Assembly (NCBI RefSeq): GCF_002964665.1
Contig: NZ_PQBZ01000034.1
Span: 124,429 to 188,428, forward strand
Reading direction: 5' to 3'
DNA: 64,000 nucleotides
Source of the DNA: Pseudoalteromonas sp. T1lg23B
Lineage (GTDB): Bacteria; Pseudomonadota; Gammaproteobacteria; Enterobacterales; Alteromonadaceae
Each line of letters begins with the position of its first letter. Position 1 is the first letter of the stretch. A program made the position numbers and the translations under genes. The notes beneath the pieces are model-generated. The model had not been told where the DNA came from, did not search any database, and worked only from the letters and a program-made list of their open reading frames with translations. This document shows, one piece after another, positions 1-10,891 of this stretch.

Positions 1-1430
1 GATAATTCGTTACCCGCAATATCAATGTGCACCCAGCGGGTATCCCCTGCAAAATGCTGCAAGAATGAAGCTGCTACCGTCGCACCAGGTCCGGCAGACC
101 CTATGTTAGTTAGGTCTGCGATATCAGATTTGAGCATGTCTTTGTAGCCAAGTGGTAGGCGCCACACTTGCTCATTGACTTGCTTTCCTGCAGTGGTTAG
201 CTCTTTCACTAAATGTTCATCATCAGAAAAAATAGCACTGTAACGTTCACCCACGGCTGTTATTTTTGAGCCGGTTAGTGTTGCAACATCGATCATGATT
301 TCTGGATTGAAATTCTTACGTGCGTACCACATTGCATCACTAAGCACTAAGCGTCCTTCGGCATCCGTGTTGAGTACTTCTACACTTAATCCTTCCGCGG
401 TACGCAGTATATCACCAGGTGCAATAGCGTTTTGTGAAACCATGTTTGCAGCCATGCCCATAACTGCTACAACATTTACATTGGCTTTGCTCAATGCCAT
501 TGCTTTCACTGTACCAAGCACTGCGGCAGCGCCTGCCATATCACCTTTCATAAGCGCAATAGTTTTACCTGTTTTGATGCTGTAGCCGCCAGAGTCAAAG
601 GTGATCCCTTTACCAATCAGCGCGATAGGTGCATCGTTACTGCCTTTATAATGGGCGACCACTAAACGAGAACCATCTTTGCTACCACGACCCACACCTT
701 CGAGCGCCCCCATGCCGAGTGCTTTAATTTGTTCAGGTTCTAATACGGTGACCGAAACGCCATATTGTTCAAGTGATTTGGCGGCCTTTGCAAAATCCAC
801 AGGCGTCATTTCGCTAGCGATTTCTGCAGTTAAATCTCTTGCTAAGAAAACGCCTTGCTCAATATTGGCAAGCTGTTTATAGAGCTCAGTTGTGGCTGTT
901 TGATCAGCTACATCGAAGGTATAACTGATATTACGGTGGTCGTTTGACTTCTTATACGCATCAAACCTGTGGTCACGCAGGCTGGCACCATGTGCAAACT
1001 GCGCTGCAAGTTCACTGTTGTTTGCAAGTCCTGACACCCGCTCAAATGACATCGCGACTTTATTGGCTTTTTTCTGTATCAAAGATGCATGTATATCACC
1101 ACCGAGTTTCGCCATTTTAGCTACGGTGAGTTCATCGGTTTCACCTAAGCCAACCAATACGATGCGCTCATAATCACTATCAATAGGGGCGAGCAATTCT
1201 AGGCTTTTGCCATACTGAGCTGAAAAAGCGGTGCTTTTAACAGCTTTGTTGAGTTGTGCGCGGGTATCCTTATCCAAAAATTTAAATTCTTCTTTACTAT
1301 CAGCGCTTTGGAATAATACTAATGTATCACCACGGGTGAGTTTAGAAGTGAATTCAAATTGTGCAGCAAGCACATTTCCCGTGCTGGCTATAGCAAGCGC
1401 CACAGCGGTTATATGAGTGACTAATTTCAT
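1..1430 (-). CDS. Secreted leucyl aminopeptidase (M17), 3' end outside window
   Basis: Metallo-aminopeptidase of the M17 family, releasing N-terminal residues with two metal ions. The reading frame stays open from ATG at 1430 to the window edge, about 476 codons, so the C-terminus is missing. Residues 1-22 form a signal peptide ending near VLA-AQ, which suggests periplasmic or secreted action, unlike cytoplasmic PepA. The M17 metal and catalytic motifs are visible: GKGITFDSGG near residue 272 and NTDAEGRL near residue 350. An AAAGAG ribosome site lies upstream. It is divergent from the methionine sulfoxide reductase gene. Family assignment is firm; the extracytoplasmic location is inferred from the leader. 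Confidence 0.9.
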   Translation of the reverse strand, partial: MKLVTHITAVALAIASTGNVLAAQFEFTSKLTRGDTLVLFQSADSKEEFKFLDKDTRAQLNKAVKSTAFSAQYGKSLELLAPIDSDYERIVLVGLGETDELTVAKMAKLGGDIHASLIQKKANKVAMSFERVSGLANNSELAAQFAHGASLRDHRFDAYKKSNDHRNISYTFDVADQTATTELYKQLANIEQGVFLARDLTAEIASEMTPVDFAKAAKSLEQYGVSVTVLEPEQIKALGMGALEGVGRGSKDGSRLVVAHYKGSNDAPIALIGKGITFDSGGYSIKTGKTIALMKGDMAGAAAVLGTVKAMALSKANVNVVAVMGMAANMVSQNAIAPGDILRTAEGLSVEVLNTDAEGRLVLSDAMWYARKNFNPEIMIDVATLTGSKITAVGERYSAIFSDDEHLVKELTTAGKQVNEQVWRLPLGYKDMLKSDIADLTNIGSAGPGATVAASFLQHFAGDTRWVHIDIAGNEL

Positions 1431-1609
1431 TGATAAACTCTTTGTATTATCTATGCACTGTTTTTACCGCAAAACATCCCGAAAAGTCATAAATTGTCGT
1501 TGAAATACCAAATAATGAAGACTAATACGTGTTTGAGGAAGCGATGCCGTGAAAGAAATCAGCTAGGCGCTGGGTCTAACTTATTACAGCAGAGCATAAC
1601 AGGAACACA

Positions 1610-2890
1610 ATGATGGCAAAGTGGTTAAGCTATTTAGTTTTAATATTATCAATTGGCACGACTGTTTGGGCGGCACAGAAGACGACACTACAGCCGCCGA
1701 CACAAGCAAGTACACATGTAAAAACCTTAGTGTTGGGGTCGGGCTGTTTTTGGGGGGCTGAAAAACGTTATGAAGCAATGACAGGGGTGTTGGATGCTGA
1801 GTCAGGTTACGCAGATGGTGAAGGTTTTGAGGCAAGTTATAAAGCGATCACTAAGCTCAGTAGACGGTTTGATGACAACAATTATGCCGAAGTGGTGAAA
1901 GTGACCTATAACGCAAACGTGCTTACTACCGAACAGCTTTTAATGCATTATTTTGAAGGTCATGACCCGACACAAAAGAACCGCCAAGGTAATGATGTGG
2001 GTACTCAATATCGCTCTATCATTCTGTACACCGAACAAGAGCAGCAGAAAACGGCCTTAGAGTTACAAGCGCGTTATCAGAAGTTACTTAACCAAGCAGG
2101 CTATGGTGAGATCCAGACACAACTTAAGCCATTAGACACTTTTTTTCCTGCGGAAGAATATCATCAGAATTACATAGCTAAGAACCCAGATGGCTACTGC
2201 CCTGATCATTCAACGGGTGTGGTATTTAAAAAAGTAAATGAGCAAGGACGAGATAATAAAGCATTATTATCTGGTAGGCACATAGTGGTTCTGGACTCTA
2301 AAAGTTATTGTCCATATTGCGAAAAGCTCAAGAAAACGGTGTTGCATGACTATCAGGGCAGCATCCCATTGCACTACCGATATGCTGACCAATTAGCTGG
2401 CTTACAGATAAAAACGCCCACTTGGGCAACGCCTACCATTATACTCCTAGAACAAGGTAAAGAGCTGTACTCGCATCAAGGTTTTATGACTAAAGAGATG
2501 TTTTACAAAGCGTTAGGCGCGTTTAAGCTAGGAAACTCAGAAGCATTTAAAGTGGCTTTTCAAAGCAAAACGGATGCGCCATTTTGTAAGCAATATGACT
2601 TGTTCAAAAACACAGGGGAAGGGGTTTTTATAGATAAGTTAAGTGGAGCACAACTATTTGATACCAAAGATAGATTTAATTCTGGCACGGGTTGGCTGTC
2701 TTTTAAGCAGCCGGTAAAAAACAGTGTAACCTATCATGAAGATAATAGTTACGGTATGCAACGCACGGAAATACGCTCTAAATCTAGTGGTATTCATTTA
2801 GGACACGTGTTTGCAGGTGAGGGACCCGGTGGTAGCGATCGCTATTGTATCAACGCTACTGTGCTCGAATTTGTACCACGAGCTTTATAA
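1610..2890 (+). CDS. msrAB: Periplasmic methionine sulfoxide reductase, MsrA-thioredoxin-like-MsrB fusion
   Basis: Repairs both S- and R-methionine sulfoxide. After a signal peptide (about residues 1-22) comes an MsrA domain (about 38-210) with the active-site GCFWG and the DVGTQYRS and EEYHQNY motifs. Next is a thioredoxin/glutaredoxin-like stretch with CPYC and a TPT cis-proline segment (about 222-305), then an MsrB domain (about 315-426) with SGTGW, HLGHVF and the RYCIN active-site Cys. The structural zinc CxxC pairs of many MsrB proteins are absent. PilB-type fusions place the redoxin domain first; here it lies between the reductase domains and could recharge both. Start codons at 1610 and 1613 are both possible after AGGAA. 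Confidence 0.92.
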   Translation: MMAKWLSYLVLILSIGTTVWAAQKTTLQPPTQASTHVKTLVLGSGCFWGAEKRYEAMTGVLDAESGYADGEGFEASYKAITKLSRRFDDNNYAEVVKVTYNANVLTTEQLLMHYFEGHDPTQKNRQGNDVGTQYRSIILYTEQEQQKTALELQARYQKLLNQAGYGEIQTQLKPLDTFFPAEEYHQNYIAKNPDGYCPDHSTGVVFKKVNEQGRDNKALLSGRHIVVLDSKSYCPYCEKLKKTVLHDYQGSIPLHYRYADQLAGLQIKTPTWATPTIILLEQGKELYSHQGFMTKEMFYKALGAFKLGNSEAFKVAFQSKTDAPFCKQYDLFKNTGEGVFIDKLSGAQLFDTKDRFNSGTGWLSFKQPVKNSVTYHEDNSYGMQRTEIRSKSSGIHLGHVFAGEGPGGSDRYCINATVLEFVPRAL

Positions 2891-2904
2891 ACTGAGAGAT
2901 AAAA

Positions 2905-2928
2905 AAAACCCCTCGTGAGAGGGGTTTT
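2905..2928. terminator. Bidirectional rho-independent terminator
   Basis: A 10-bp perfect stem (AAAACCCCTC / GAGGGGTTTT) with a GTGA loop lies between the convergent msrAB and scoB genes. A-rich and T-rich flanks let it serve both strands. Confidence 0.85.
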
Positions 2929-2975
2929 GGGTAACTCAGCGCCATTGGCACTGGGAATGAGGTCGGTACATGGTG

Positions 2976-3635
2976 TTAGGCAAACTGCATTTCAGGGATA
3001 TCGCCTTCAATGATGAGCTTACCCGCTGTTTTGCTTATAATTTCATCAACACTAACACCCGGCGCGCGTTCTAGCAAATGAAATGCGCCGTCTTTTACTT
3101 CTAGCACAGCTAAGTCAGTTACGATTTTTTTAACACAATTCACACCCGTTAGTGGCAAAGTACATGCTTCTAACAGCTTAGAATCGCCGTGCTTGCTAGC
3201 ATGGGTCATAGTAACAATAATGTTCTGTGCGCCGGCAACTAAATCCATTGCACCACCCATGCCTTTGATTAACTTTTTCGGGATCATCCAAGAAGCAATA
3301 TTGCCTTGTTGATCTACTTCGAATGCACCAAGAACCGTCAAGTCTACATGACCACCCCTGATCATGGCAAAGCTATCGGCACTATTAAATATTGCTGCAC
3401 CTGTCGCTGCTGTCACGGTTTCTTTACCCGCGTTGATCATATCTGCGTCTACTTGGTCTTCATTTGGGTACGGACCCATCCCTAATAAGCCGTTCTCAGA
3501 CTGTAGCATTACTTCAATGCCATCAGGTACATAGTTAGCTACTAGTGTTGGTATACCGATGCCTAAATTTACGTAAAAACCGTCTTGTAGCTCTTGAGCG
3601 ACGCGCATTGCTACTTGTTCACGTGATAAAGCCAT
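2976..3635 (-). CDS. scoB: Succinyl-CoA:3-ketoacid CoA-transferase subunit B
   Basis: Beta subunit of the CoA-transferase that activates acetoacetate with succinyl-CoA, giving acetoacetyl-CoA for thiolysis. The catalytic-glutamate motif [10 protein letters not shown] is present near residue 50, and the 219-aa length is normal for the family. The start at 3635 follows a strong TAAGGAG site; the frame extends further upstream to 3683 but overlaps scoA. It is the last gene of the leucine operon, 10 bp after scoA, and disposes of the acetoacetate made by HMG-CoA lyase. Confidence 0.95.
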   Translation of the reverse strand: MALSREQVAMRVAQELQDGFYVNLGIGIPTLVANYVPDGIEVMLQSENGLLGMGPYPNEDQVDADMINAGKETVTAATGAAIFNSADSFAMIRGGHVDLTVLGAFEVDQQGNIASWMIPKKLIKGMGGAMDLVAGAQNIIVTMTHASKHGDSKLLEACTLPLTGVNCVKKIVTDLAVLEVKDGAFHLLERAPGVSVDEIISKTAGKLIIEGDIPEMQFA

Positions 3636-3645
3636 TATCTTCTCC

Positions 3646-4344
3646 TTATTTACGCGTAGTAACACGCTCAATGCGTTTTTCAAAGTTACCTTTGATCACG
3701 CGGTTAACGTAAATACCAGGGGTATGAATTTGGCTAGGCTCTAATTCACCTGGTTCAACAATTTCTTCAACCTCAGCAACCGTAATTTTACCTGCAGTCG
3801 CTGCCATCGGATTAAAGTTCATTGCTGTATGGCGGAATACTAGGTTTCCGTATCTGTCAGCCTTCCATGCTTTAACAATGGCAAATTCACCAGTGATGGA
3901 TTCTTCCAAAATGTATGGACGGCCATTGAATTCTTTCACTTCTTTACCTTCAGCTACTGGCGTACCATAACCTGTAGCGGTGTAAAAAGCTGGAATACCC
4001 GCACCACCGGCACGCATCTTTTCAGCAAGCGTACCTTGTGGTGTTAGCTCAACATCAATGATGCCATCTAATAATTGCTGTTCAAATAAAGCATTTTCAC
4101 CAACATAAGACGCAATGATTTTTTTAATTTGGCGATCGTGTAGCAAGATGCCAAGACCAAAATCGTCAACTCCACAGTTATTTGAAACTACAGTTAGTTC
4201 TTTGGTTTTTTTACGCTTAATTTCGTTGATCAAGCCTTCTGGAATACCACACAATCCGAAGCCGCCAGCAATGATGATATCGCCATCTTTTAATCCTTCC
4301 ATTGCTTCGGCATAGCTTGTTACTACTTTATCGAAACCGGCCAT
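3646..4344 (-). CDS. scoA: Succinyl-CoA:3-ketoacid CoA-transferase subunit A
   Basis: Alpha subunit of the same CoA-transferase, 232 aa. The N-terminal glycine-rich segment ([14 protein letters not shown], about residues 25-38) is the CoA-binding motif of this family. ATG at 4344 follows TAGGAG. It sits 72 bp downstream of the HMG-CoA lyase gene in the same direction with scoB immediately after it, so the two subunits are co-translated. In leucine catabolism it acts on the acetoacetate released by the lyase. Confidence 0.95.
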   Translation of the reverse strand: MAGFDKVVTSYAEAMEGLKDGDIIIAGGFGLCGIPEGLINEIKRKKTKELTVVSNNCGVDDFGLGILLHDRQIKKIIASYVGENALFEQQLLDGIIDVELTPQGTLAEKMRAGGAGIPAFYTATGYGTPVAEGKEVKEFNGRPYILEESITGEFAIVKAWKADRYGNLVFRHTAMNFNPMAATAGKITVAEVEEIVEPGELEPSQIHTPGIYVNRVIKGNFEKRIERVTTRK

Positions 4345-4416
4345 TAGCCCACTCCTAAAGATTGTTTATTGTTCAATATGCATCAAACTATAATGCATAA
4401 AAATTATGTTTGTTTT

Positions 4417-5319
4417 TTATTCGCACTTCGCTTGTAAAGCCAAAGAGACCTTGCTCACAGGTCGCTTATTAAGCGCCTCGCAAATTGCCCAGCCAGCTTT
4501 GGCTAGTCTTTCTAAATCAATTTGGGGGTTGATGCCAAGTCCTTGTAGTAAGTAAACTACATCTTCGGTGGCAACATTTCCTGACGCGCCTTTGGCGTAA
4601 GGGCATCCGCCTAGGCCTGCCACTGCACTATCAATGGTCGCAATACCCATTTCTAGCGCCTTACTAATATTAGCTAAAGCTTGGCCATAGGTATCATGAA
4701 AATGCACAGCAAGCTTGTCAGCGCTGATATGCGCAAGCAAAAGAGTCAGTAGCGCTTGAACTTTGTTAGGCGTACCGACACCGATAGTGTCACCAAGACT
4801 GACTTCGTAACATCCCATAGCCAACAATTGTTTACACACATCAAGTACAACCTCTGGTTCGACCTCACCTTGATATGGGCAGCCCAAAACACAGCTCACA
4901 TAGCCGCGCACTTTTACGCCATTGGCTTTGGCTAATTCAACCACGGGTTTGAAGCGTTCGATGCTGTCAGAGATTGAGCAATTAATATTTTTTTGCGTGA
5001 AAGCTTCACTGGCAGCGGTAAAAATAGCGAATTCTTTGATACCCACTTCCAGTGCTGCCTCAGCACCTTTTAAATTGGGTGTCAACGCACTGAGGGTCAC
5101 TTCTTTTGCAACCTTGACCCCTTTGATCACATCAGCAGAATCAGCCATTTGTGGCACCCACTTGGGAGAGACAAAAGCTCCGGCTTCAATGTCGCGTAAT
5201 CCGGCTTCAGATAGAGCATTGATCAGCGCTATCTTTTGCTCTGTTGTGACGCTGGCTTCATTTTGTAGACCATCACGCGCGCCCACTTCAACAATGCGCA
5301 CCATATTTGGATAAGCCAT
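4417..5319 (-). CDS. mvaB: Hydroxymethylglutaryl-CoA lyase
   Basis: Cleaves HMG-CoA to acetyl-CoA and acetoacetate, the last carbon-carbon cleavage in leucine breakdown. The 300-aa TIM-barrel protein has the N-terminal EVGARDGLQNE metal/substrate motif, SLGDTIGVGTP in the middle and the signature AGLGGCPYAKGASGN with the catalytic Cys near residue 235. ATG at 5319 follows TTGGAGG; the frame reaches upstream to 5361 but would overlap liuD. Only one base separates it from the liuD stop, so translation is probably coupled. Confidence 0.96.
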   Translation of the reverse strand: MAYPNMVRIVEVGARDGLQNEASVTTEQKIALINALSEAGLRDIEAGAFVSPKWVPQMADSADVIKGVKVAKEVTLSALTPNLKGAEAALEVGIKEFAIFTAASEAFTQKNINCSISDSIERFKPVVELAKANGVKVRGYVSCVLGCPYQGEVEPEVVLDVCKQLLAMGCYEVSLGDTIGVGTPNKVQALLTLLLAHISADKLAVHFHDTYGQALANISKALEMGIATIDSAVAGLGGCPYAKGASGNVATEDVVYLLQGLGINPQIDLERLAKAGWAICEALNKRPVSKVSLALQAKCE

Positions 5320-5320
5320 A

Positions 5321-7272
5321 TTACGCCTCCAATGGTTCAACAATGGCAAGCATATCACCATGGCTCACAAGGGCACCCTCTGCAAAGCAGTAACTGGTTA
5401 AAGTACCGTCAAATGGCGCATTGAGGGTATATTCCATCTTCATCGCTTCAATAACGACAACAGCATCACCTTTATTGACTTGGCTATTAAGCGGTTGCAG
5501 ATGCTTAACGACAGTACCGTTTAGCGGTGCTGCCAGTGGCGCAGCTTCGTGCTCATGTTCACTGATATAATGTTTAGACTTAAGCTCAAAGGTATGAGCA
5601 TAAGCTTGATACATTACCGTAATTAAATCTTCGTCAACCAGCACATTAGCTTGGTATTTTTTACCATCAATTACTGCATTAAGCTGAGTTTGCTCCAATG
5701 ATGCACTGATGTCGATTGCTTTACCGTCGTACTCAACACATATCAATCCGTCGGTTAAAGTGGCCTCAACAGGTCCATCAAACAATGGCACATGCACTTT
5801 TGCATTTTGATTTAACCTAAAGCCCAGTGCACTTTGCCAAGGTGTATTATTTTTACTGGGCATAGTATGTTTAATAAATGCAGCTACTGCTAGCAAAGTC
5901 ATCGGGGCCAGTGGCACAGGTTGCTGTGTCAGCGTTTCTGTTTGGCTATCAATAAAGTGCGTATCTGGGGCTCCAGCCATAAACGTTGGATGACCCGATA
6001 AATAGTGCAAAAATGCCACGTTGCTCTTAACACCCGCTAGATGCACTTCTTCTAAAGCGTGATGCAGTTTTAGTAGAGCTGTTTCACGGTCAGGTCCGTG
6101 CACGATAAGTTTTGCGATCATAGGATCGTAAAAAGAGCTGATCTCTGCGCCACTTTGTACGCCAGTATCGATACGTACACCCGTTGATTCTTTAGGGAAC
6201 GAAAGATGAGTTAATTCACCCGAAAACGGCATAAAGTTTTCACGCGGGTCTTCTGCATAGATTCGTGCTTCGAAGCTGTGACCTGACAAGCTGATTTGTT
6301 CTTGGCTCAACGGTAATACTTGGTTATTCGCAACGCGTATTTGCCATTCGACCAGATCTAGACCTGTCACCATCTCTGTTACAGGGTGTTCAACTTGCAG
6401 GCGAGTGTTCATTTCCATAAAGAAGAACTCTTCACCACAGAGCAAGAATTCAACGGTACCTGCACCGCGATAGTTTATGGCCTGTGCACAACGAACAGCG
6501 GCTTCACCCATTTCTTTACGAAGTTCATCGGACAGTCCAGGTGCTGGTGCTTCTTCGATCACTTTCTGGTGACGGCGTTGTAAAGAGCAATCACGATCCC
6601 CTAGATAACACAATTACCATGATTATCAGCGAATACCTGTACTTCAACATGGCGTGGGGTGTCGACATAACGCTCCAGTAATACTAAATCGTTACCAAAC
6701 CCTGCAAGCGCTTCACGTTTAGCGCCATCTAATGCGGCCATAAACTCTTTGCTTTCGCGCACCACTCGCATACCCTTACCGCCACCGCCAAAAGCAGCTT
6801 TGATAAGCACGGGATAGCCAATTTTTTCAGCTTCAGCGGCTAAAAAGTCACTGTCTTGCTTTTCACCATAGTAGCCTGGCACCAATGGCACACTTGCTTG
6901 TGCCATAATTTCTTTGGCACGAGTTTTTGAACCCATGGCCTCAATAGAGCTGGCTAGGGGCCCAATAAACGCGATACCGGCAGCTTCTAGCGCTTCGGCA
7001 AAGGTGTTGTTTTCTGATAAAAAGCCATAACCTGGGTGAACGCAGTCTGCGCCAGACAATTTGGCAACTTCCAGTATTTTATCTGCCACCAAATATGAGT
7101 CTTTACTAGGAGCAGGACCAATATGATAGGCCTCGTCTGCCAGTTGTACATGCAAGGCATTGGCGTCTGCATCGGAATAAACTGCGACAGTTTTTAGGCC
7201 CAGACGTTTCGCTGTTTTCATTACGCGGCAGGCAATTTCACCACGGTTTGCAATGAGGATTTTCTTCAACAT
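5321..7272 (-). pseudogene. liuD: Methylcrotonyl-CoA carboxylase biotin-carboxylase subunit, frameshifted
   Basis: Alpha subunit of 3-methylcrotonyl-CoA carboxylase (biotin carboxylase, BCCP). It starts at 7272 ([16 protein letters not shown]) after AAGGA. The first frame has the ATP-grasp GGGGKGM and ends at a stop just after HGNCVI (6601). The second frame continues with the expected [16 protein letters not shown], the HPVTEMVTGLDLVEWQ segment and the C-terminal biotinylation site EAMKM. Restoring one T in the coding strand near 6608 would give one protein of about 650 aa, the normal family length. Everything else looks conserved, so this is either a recent inactivating deletion or a base error in the assembly. 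The downstream liuE-like and sco genes remain intact. Confidence 0.85.
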
Positions 7273-7282
7273 GATTGATCCT

Positions 7283-8065
7283 TTACTGTTTAGCCGCGTT
7301 TTGCCAACTTGGCGCACGCTTGTCAAAAAAGGCACTTAGCCCTTCTTGCCCCTCTGGGCTTACACGAATTTCGGCGATGCGTTTTGCGGTGTGAGCAATC
7401 AATTGTTCATCAATTGTTTTATTTGCTACTTCATCTATCAAAGCTTTAGCTGATTTCACGGCGGCTGGGCCATTGTTCAGTAGCGTATCGATAAAGTGTT
7501 GCTCGCTTTTGCCTAAGTCGTCACTTATTTCATGAATTAACCCCAAAGCCAGTGCTTGTTCAGCTTTAAACACTTCAGCGGTCAAGAAATAGCGACGAGC
7601 TTGACGCTCACCAATCGCTTTGATCACATAGGGACTGATCACTGCTGGGATCAAGCCGAGTTTAACTTCGCTCAAGCAGAACTTGGCATCTGGGCTGGCA
7701 ATGGCGATGTCACAACAGGCGATCAGTCCCAATGCGCCGCCAAAAGCTGCTCCTTGAACTAAGCAAACCGTAGGGTGAGGAGATGTCGCTAAAACGGACA
7801 TGAGCTTGGCCAATTGAGCCGAATCAGCAACATTTTCTTCGTAGTTGTTGTCCGCCATGGATTTCATCCAGCCAAGATCGGCACCTGCTGAAAAGTGTTT
7901 GCCTTGAGTCTTAAGCACTAATGCTCTGATATCTAGGCTATTAGCATGCTCAATACATTGGATCAGCTCAGCGATAACGACATCGTCAAAGGCATTATGT
8001 TTTTCGGGGCGACTTAACTCTAAAATCGCCACTTTTGTTTTTGTTATAGTTAAAGTGACCGACAT
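7283..8065 (-). CDS. liuC: Methylglutaconyl-CoA hydratase
   Basis: Enoyl-CoA hydratase/isomerase of 260 aa, hydrating 3-methylglutaconyl-CoA to HMG-CoA. The oxyanion-hole motif [11 protein letters not shown] (about residue 56) and the second glycine-rich motif [11 protein letters not shown] (about residue 103) are visible. The start at 8065 follows CAGGAG. It lies between liuB and liuD with about 10 bp on each side, which fixes its role in leucine breakdown; fold alone would not distinguish it from other crotonases. Confidence 0.92.
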   Translation of the reverse strand: MSVTLTITKTKVAILELSRPEKHNAFDDVVIAELIQCIEHANSLDIRALVLKTQGKHFSAGADLGWMKSMADNNYEENVADSAQLAKLMSVLATSPHPTVCLVQGAAFGGALGLIACCDIAIASPDAKFCLSEVKLGLIPAVISPYVIKAIGERQARRYFLTAEVFKAEQALALGLIHEISDDLGKSEQHFIDTLLNNGPAAVKSAKALIDEVANKTIDEQLIAHTAKRIAEIRVSPEGQEGLSAFFDKRAPSWQNAAKQ

Positions 8066-8077
8066 AGTCTGCTCCTG

Positions 8078-9685
8078 TTACATTCTAAAGATGCCAAACT
8101 TTGACTCTTTATGTGGTGCATTGGCGGCCGCTTCAAGCGCAAGGCCCAATACAGTACGAGTGTCAGCTGGGTCAATGATGCCGTCGTCCCATAAACGAGC
8201 GCTGGCATAGTACGGGTGGCCTTGTTTTTCATATTGCTCAACGATTGGCTTTTTGAACTGAGCAACTTCTTCGTCACTCATGCTTTGGCCTTTACGTGCA
8301 AGACCATCCTGACGTACCTGAGTCAATACACCTGCGGCTTGCTCACCACCCATTACGGAAATACGGGCATTTGGCCACATCCACATCATCGTCGGTTCAT
8401 AAGCTCTACCACACATGCCGTAGTTACCCGCACCATAAGAGCCACCGATGAGCACAGTAAACTTAGGCACATCGGCACAAGAGACAGCGGTTACCATTTT
8501 TGCACCGTGCTTGGCGATACCTTCCGCTTCGTATTTTTGGCCAACCATAAAGCCGGTAATGTTTTGCAAAAAGAGTAGGGGAATATCACGTTGAGCGCAC
8601 AGTTGAATAAAGTGGGCACCTTTTTGCGCTGACTCAGAGAATAAAATGCCATTGTTTGCGACTATTCCAACTGGGTGACCATAGATTTCGGCAAAGCCGG
8701 TAACCAGAGTTTCGCCAAAGTAGCGTTTAAATTCATCAAATTGAGAATCATCTACGATACGAGCAATAACTTCACGTACATCAAACGGCTTTTTCAAATC
8801 TGTGCCGACAATGCCGTAGACTTCACGAATATCATAGCGAGGTGGTTTAACATCTTTTAAAATAGGGCGCGTCGGACGTTGGTGATTGATGCGCGCGATA
8901 CATTGACGAGCAATAGACAATGCGTGTTCATCATTTTCGGCATAATGGTCCGCAACACCTGAGACTTTACAGTGTACATCTGCACCGCCTAAATCTTCGG
9001 CGCTAACCTCTTCACCTGTCGCAGCTTTAACAAGCGGTGGACCTGCCAAGAAAATAGTACCTTGCTCTTTTACGATGATACTCTCATCCGCCATGGCCGG
9101 AACATAAGCGCCACCAGCGGTACATAACCCCATAACTACCGCAATTTGTGGGATCCCTTTGGCAGACATACGAGCTTGGTTGTAAAAAATACGGCCAAAA
9201 TGTAGCTTGTCGGGGAAAACTTCATCTTGTTCAGGTAAGTTAGCACCACCTGAATCAACCAAATAAATACAGGGTAGATGACAACGTTCTGCGATTTCTT
9301 GGGCGCGTAAGTGTTTTTTCACAGTTAATGGAAAATACGTTCCGCCTTTGACCGTGGCATCGTTACCAACGATCATACATTCCACACCTTGCACACGACC
9401 AATACCTGCGACTACACCAGCGCAGGGGATGTCCTGTTCATACACGCCAAACGCAGCAAATTGGGAGATTTCCAAAAACGGTGAGCCTTCATCAAGTAGG
9501 GCGTTGATTCTATCGCGAACGAAGAGTTTACCGCGACTTTGATGACGGGCGATGAGTTCTTCACCACCACCTTGAGATAATGTAGCGACTTTGTCGTTTA
9601 AATCAGCAACCAGCGAAGCCATCGCTTCGCTGTTTGCTTTAAACTGACTGTCGTGAGGGTTAACCGAAGAGTTAAGTACAGTCAT
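8078..9685 (-). CDS. liuB: Methylcrotonyl-CoA carboxylase carboxyltransferase subunit
   Basis: Beta subunit of methylcrotonyl-CoA carboxylase, transferring CO2 from biotin to 3-methylcrotonyl-CoA. At 535 aa it has normal length. It carries the carboxyltransferase landmarks [13 protein letters not shown] (about residue 125), [13 protein letters not shown] (about 165) and the C-terminal [16 protein letters not shown] (about 410). ATG at 9685 follows AAGGAAT; an upstream in-frame start at 9727 would overlap liuA. It needs LiuD as partner, and that gene is frameshifted here. Confidence 0.95.
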   Translation of the reverse strand: MTVLNSSVNPHDSQFKANSEAMASLVADLNDKVATLSQGGGEELIARHQSRGKLFVRDRINALLDEGSPFLEISQFAAFGVYEQDIPCAGVVAGIGRVQGVECMIVGNDATVKGGTYFPLTVKKHLRAQEIAERCHLPCIYLVDSGGANLPEQDEVFPDKLHFGRIFYNQARMSAKGIPQIAVVMGLCTAGGAYVPAMADESIIVKEQGTIFLAGPPLVKAATGEEVSAEDLGGADVHCKVSGVADHYAENDEHALSIARQCIARINHQRPTRPILKDVKPPRYDIREVYGIVGTDLKKPFDVREVIARIVDDSQFDEFKRYFGETLVTGFAEIYGHPVGIVANNGILFSESAQKGAHFIQLCAQRDIPLLFLQNITGFMVGQKYEAEGIAKHGAKMVTAVSCADVPKFTVLIGGSYGAGNYGMCGRAYEPTMMWMWPNARISVMGGEQAAGVLTQVRQDGLARKGQSMSDEEVAQFKKPIVEQYEKQGHPYYASARLWDDGIIDPADTRTVLGLALEAAANAPHKESKFGIFRM

Positions 9686-9695
9686 TTGGTATTCC

Positions 9696-10871
9696 TTAGC
9701 GGCTTTCTGTGAAAAGCTCTCGTCCAATTAGCATACGGCGAATTTCTGACGTACCTGCGCCAATTTCATATAGTTTTGCATCGCGCAGTAAGCGGCCCGT
9801 TGCATATTCGTTGATGTAGCCATTACCGCCTAAGATTTGAATGGCATCAAGCGCCATTTTAGTTGCCAACTCTGCGGCATAAAGGATGGCACCAGCAGCA
9901 TCTTTACGTGTCGTTTCACCACGGTCACATGCTTTAGCTACTGTGTAGACATATGAACGAGCTGCGTTCATTTGTGTGTACATGTCAGCCACTTTGCCCT
10001 GAATCAATTGGAATTCGCCGATTGATTTATTGAACTGCTTACGCTCATGGATATAAGGCACGACGATATCCATACATGCTTGCATGATACCCAGTGGGCC
10101 GGCAGCAAGTACGACACGTTCATAGTCCAGACCACTCATGAGTACTTTTACGCCTTCATTTAGCTCACCTAGAATATTTTCTTCTGGTACTTCACAGTCC
10201 TCAAACACTAACTCACAAGTGTTTGACCCGCGCATACCAAGTTTGTCTAGTTTTTGTGCGGTAGAGAAACCGGGAAAGTCTTTTTCTACTAAAAATGCAG
10301 TGATCCCTTTTGAGCCTGCGTTTAGGTCTGTTTTCGCGTAGATAACTAAAACGTCAGCGTCAGGACCATTGGTGATCCACATCTTGTTGCCATTTAGAAC
10401 GTACTTATCGCCTTTTTTCTCAGCTTTGAGCTTCATTGATACCACGTCAGAGCCCGCATTTGGTTCACTCATTGCGAGCGCACCGATGTGCTCTCCACTG
10501 ATAAGCTTAGGCAAATATTTACGCTTTTGGGCATCGTTACCGTTACGGTTGATTTGGTTTACGCACAGGTTTGAATGTGCACCATAACTTAGACCAATTG
10601 ACGCACTGGCACGACTGATCTCTTCCATAGCTACGACGTGCTCAAGGTAGCCCATGCCAGCGCCACCAAATTCTTCAGGTACAGTGATACCTAATAAACC
10701 CATATCGCCAAATTGTGGCCACAACTGGTTAGGGAAACTGTTTTCCAAATCTGTTTTCTCGGCCAATGGCGCGATTTCGGCGCTTGCGAAACTATTTACG
10801 TGATCACGGATCATATCGGCGGTTTCGCCTAGTCCAAAATTCATTTCTTTATATAAAGATACGGTACTCAT
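9696..10871 (-). CDS. liuA: Isovaleryl-CoA dehydrogenase
   Basis: FAD-dependent acyl-CoA dehydrogenase, 391 aa, oxidising isovaleryl-CoA to 3-methylcrotonyl-CoA, the first liu step. The flavin-binding [14 protein letters not shown] and KMWITNG motifs (about residues 130-165) and the C-terminal ILGGNGY and [14 protein letters not shown] motifs are present. The active-site Glu for this family lies in the YERVVLA region (about residue 255). ATG at 10871 follows ACAGGAT. It is the first enzyme gene after liuR. Confidence 0.95.
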   Translation of the reverse strand: MSTVSLYKEMNFGLGETADMIRDHVNSFASAEIAPLAEKTDLENSFPNQLWPQFGDMGLLGITVPEEFGGAGMGYLEHVVAMEEISRASASIGLSYGAHSNLCVNQINRNGNDAQKRKYLPKLISGEHIGALAMSEPNAGSDVVSMKLKAEKKGDKYVLNGNKMWITNGPDADVLVIYAKTDLNAGSKGITAFLVEKDFPGFSTAQKLDKLGMRGSNTCELVFEDCEVPEENILGELNEGVKVLMSGLDYERVVLAAGPLGIMQACMDIVVPYIHERKQFNKSIGEFQLIQGKVADMYTQMNAARSYVYTVAKACDRGETTRKDAAGAILYAAELATKMALDAIQILGGNGYINEYATGRLLRDAKLYEIGAGTSEIRRMLIGRELFTESR

Positions 10872-10891
10872 ACTATTTATCCTGTGAGAGA

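Noticed and set aside
295..1416. Plus-strand open frames over the first 1.4 kb
   Set aside because: They are shadows of the minus-strand leucyl aminopeptidase, which shows clear catalytic motifs and a signal peptide.
5321..7272. Two separate genes for the biotin carboxylase
   Set aside because: The two parts join exactly at a conserved segment and the second has no ribosome site or natural start, so a frameshift in one gene explains them.
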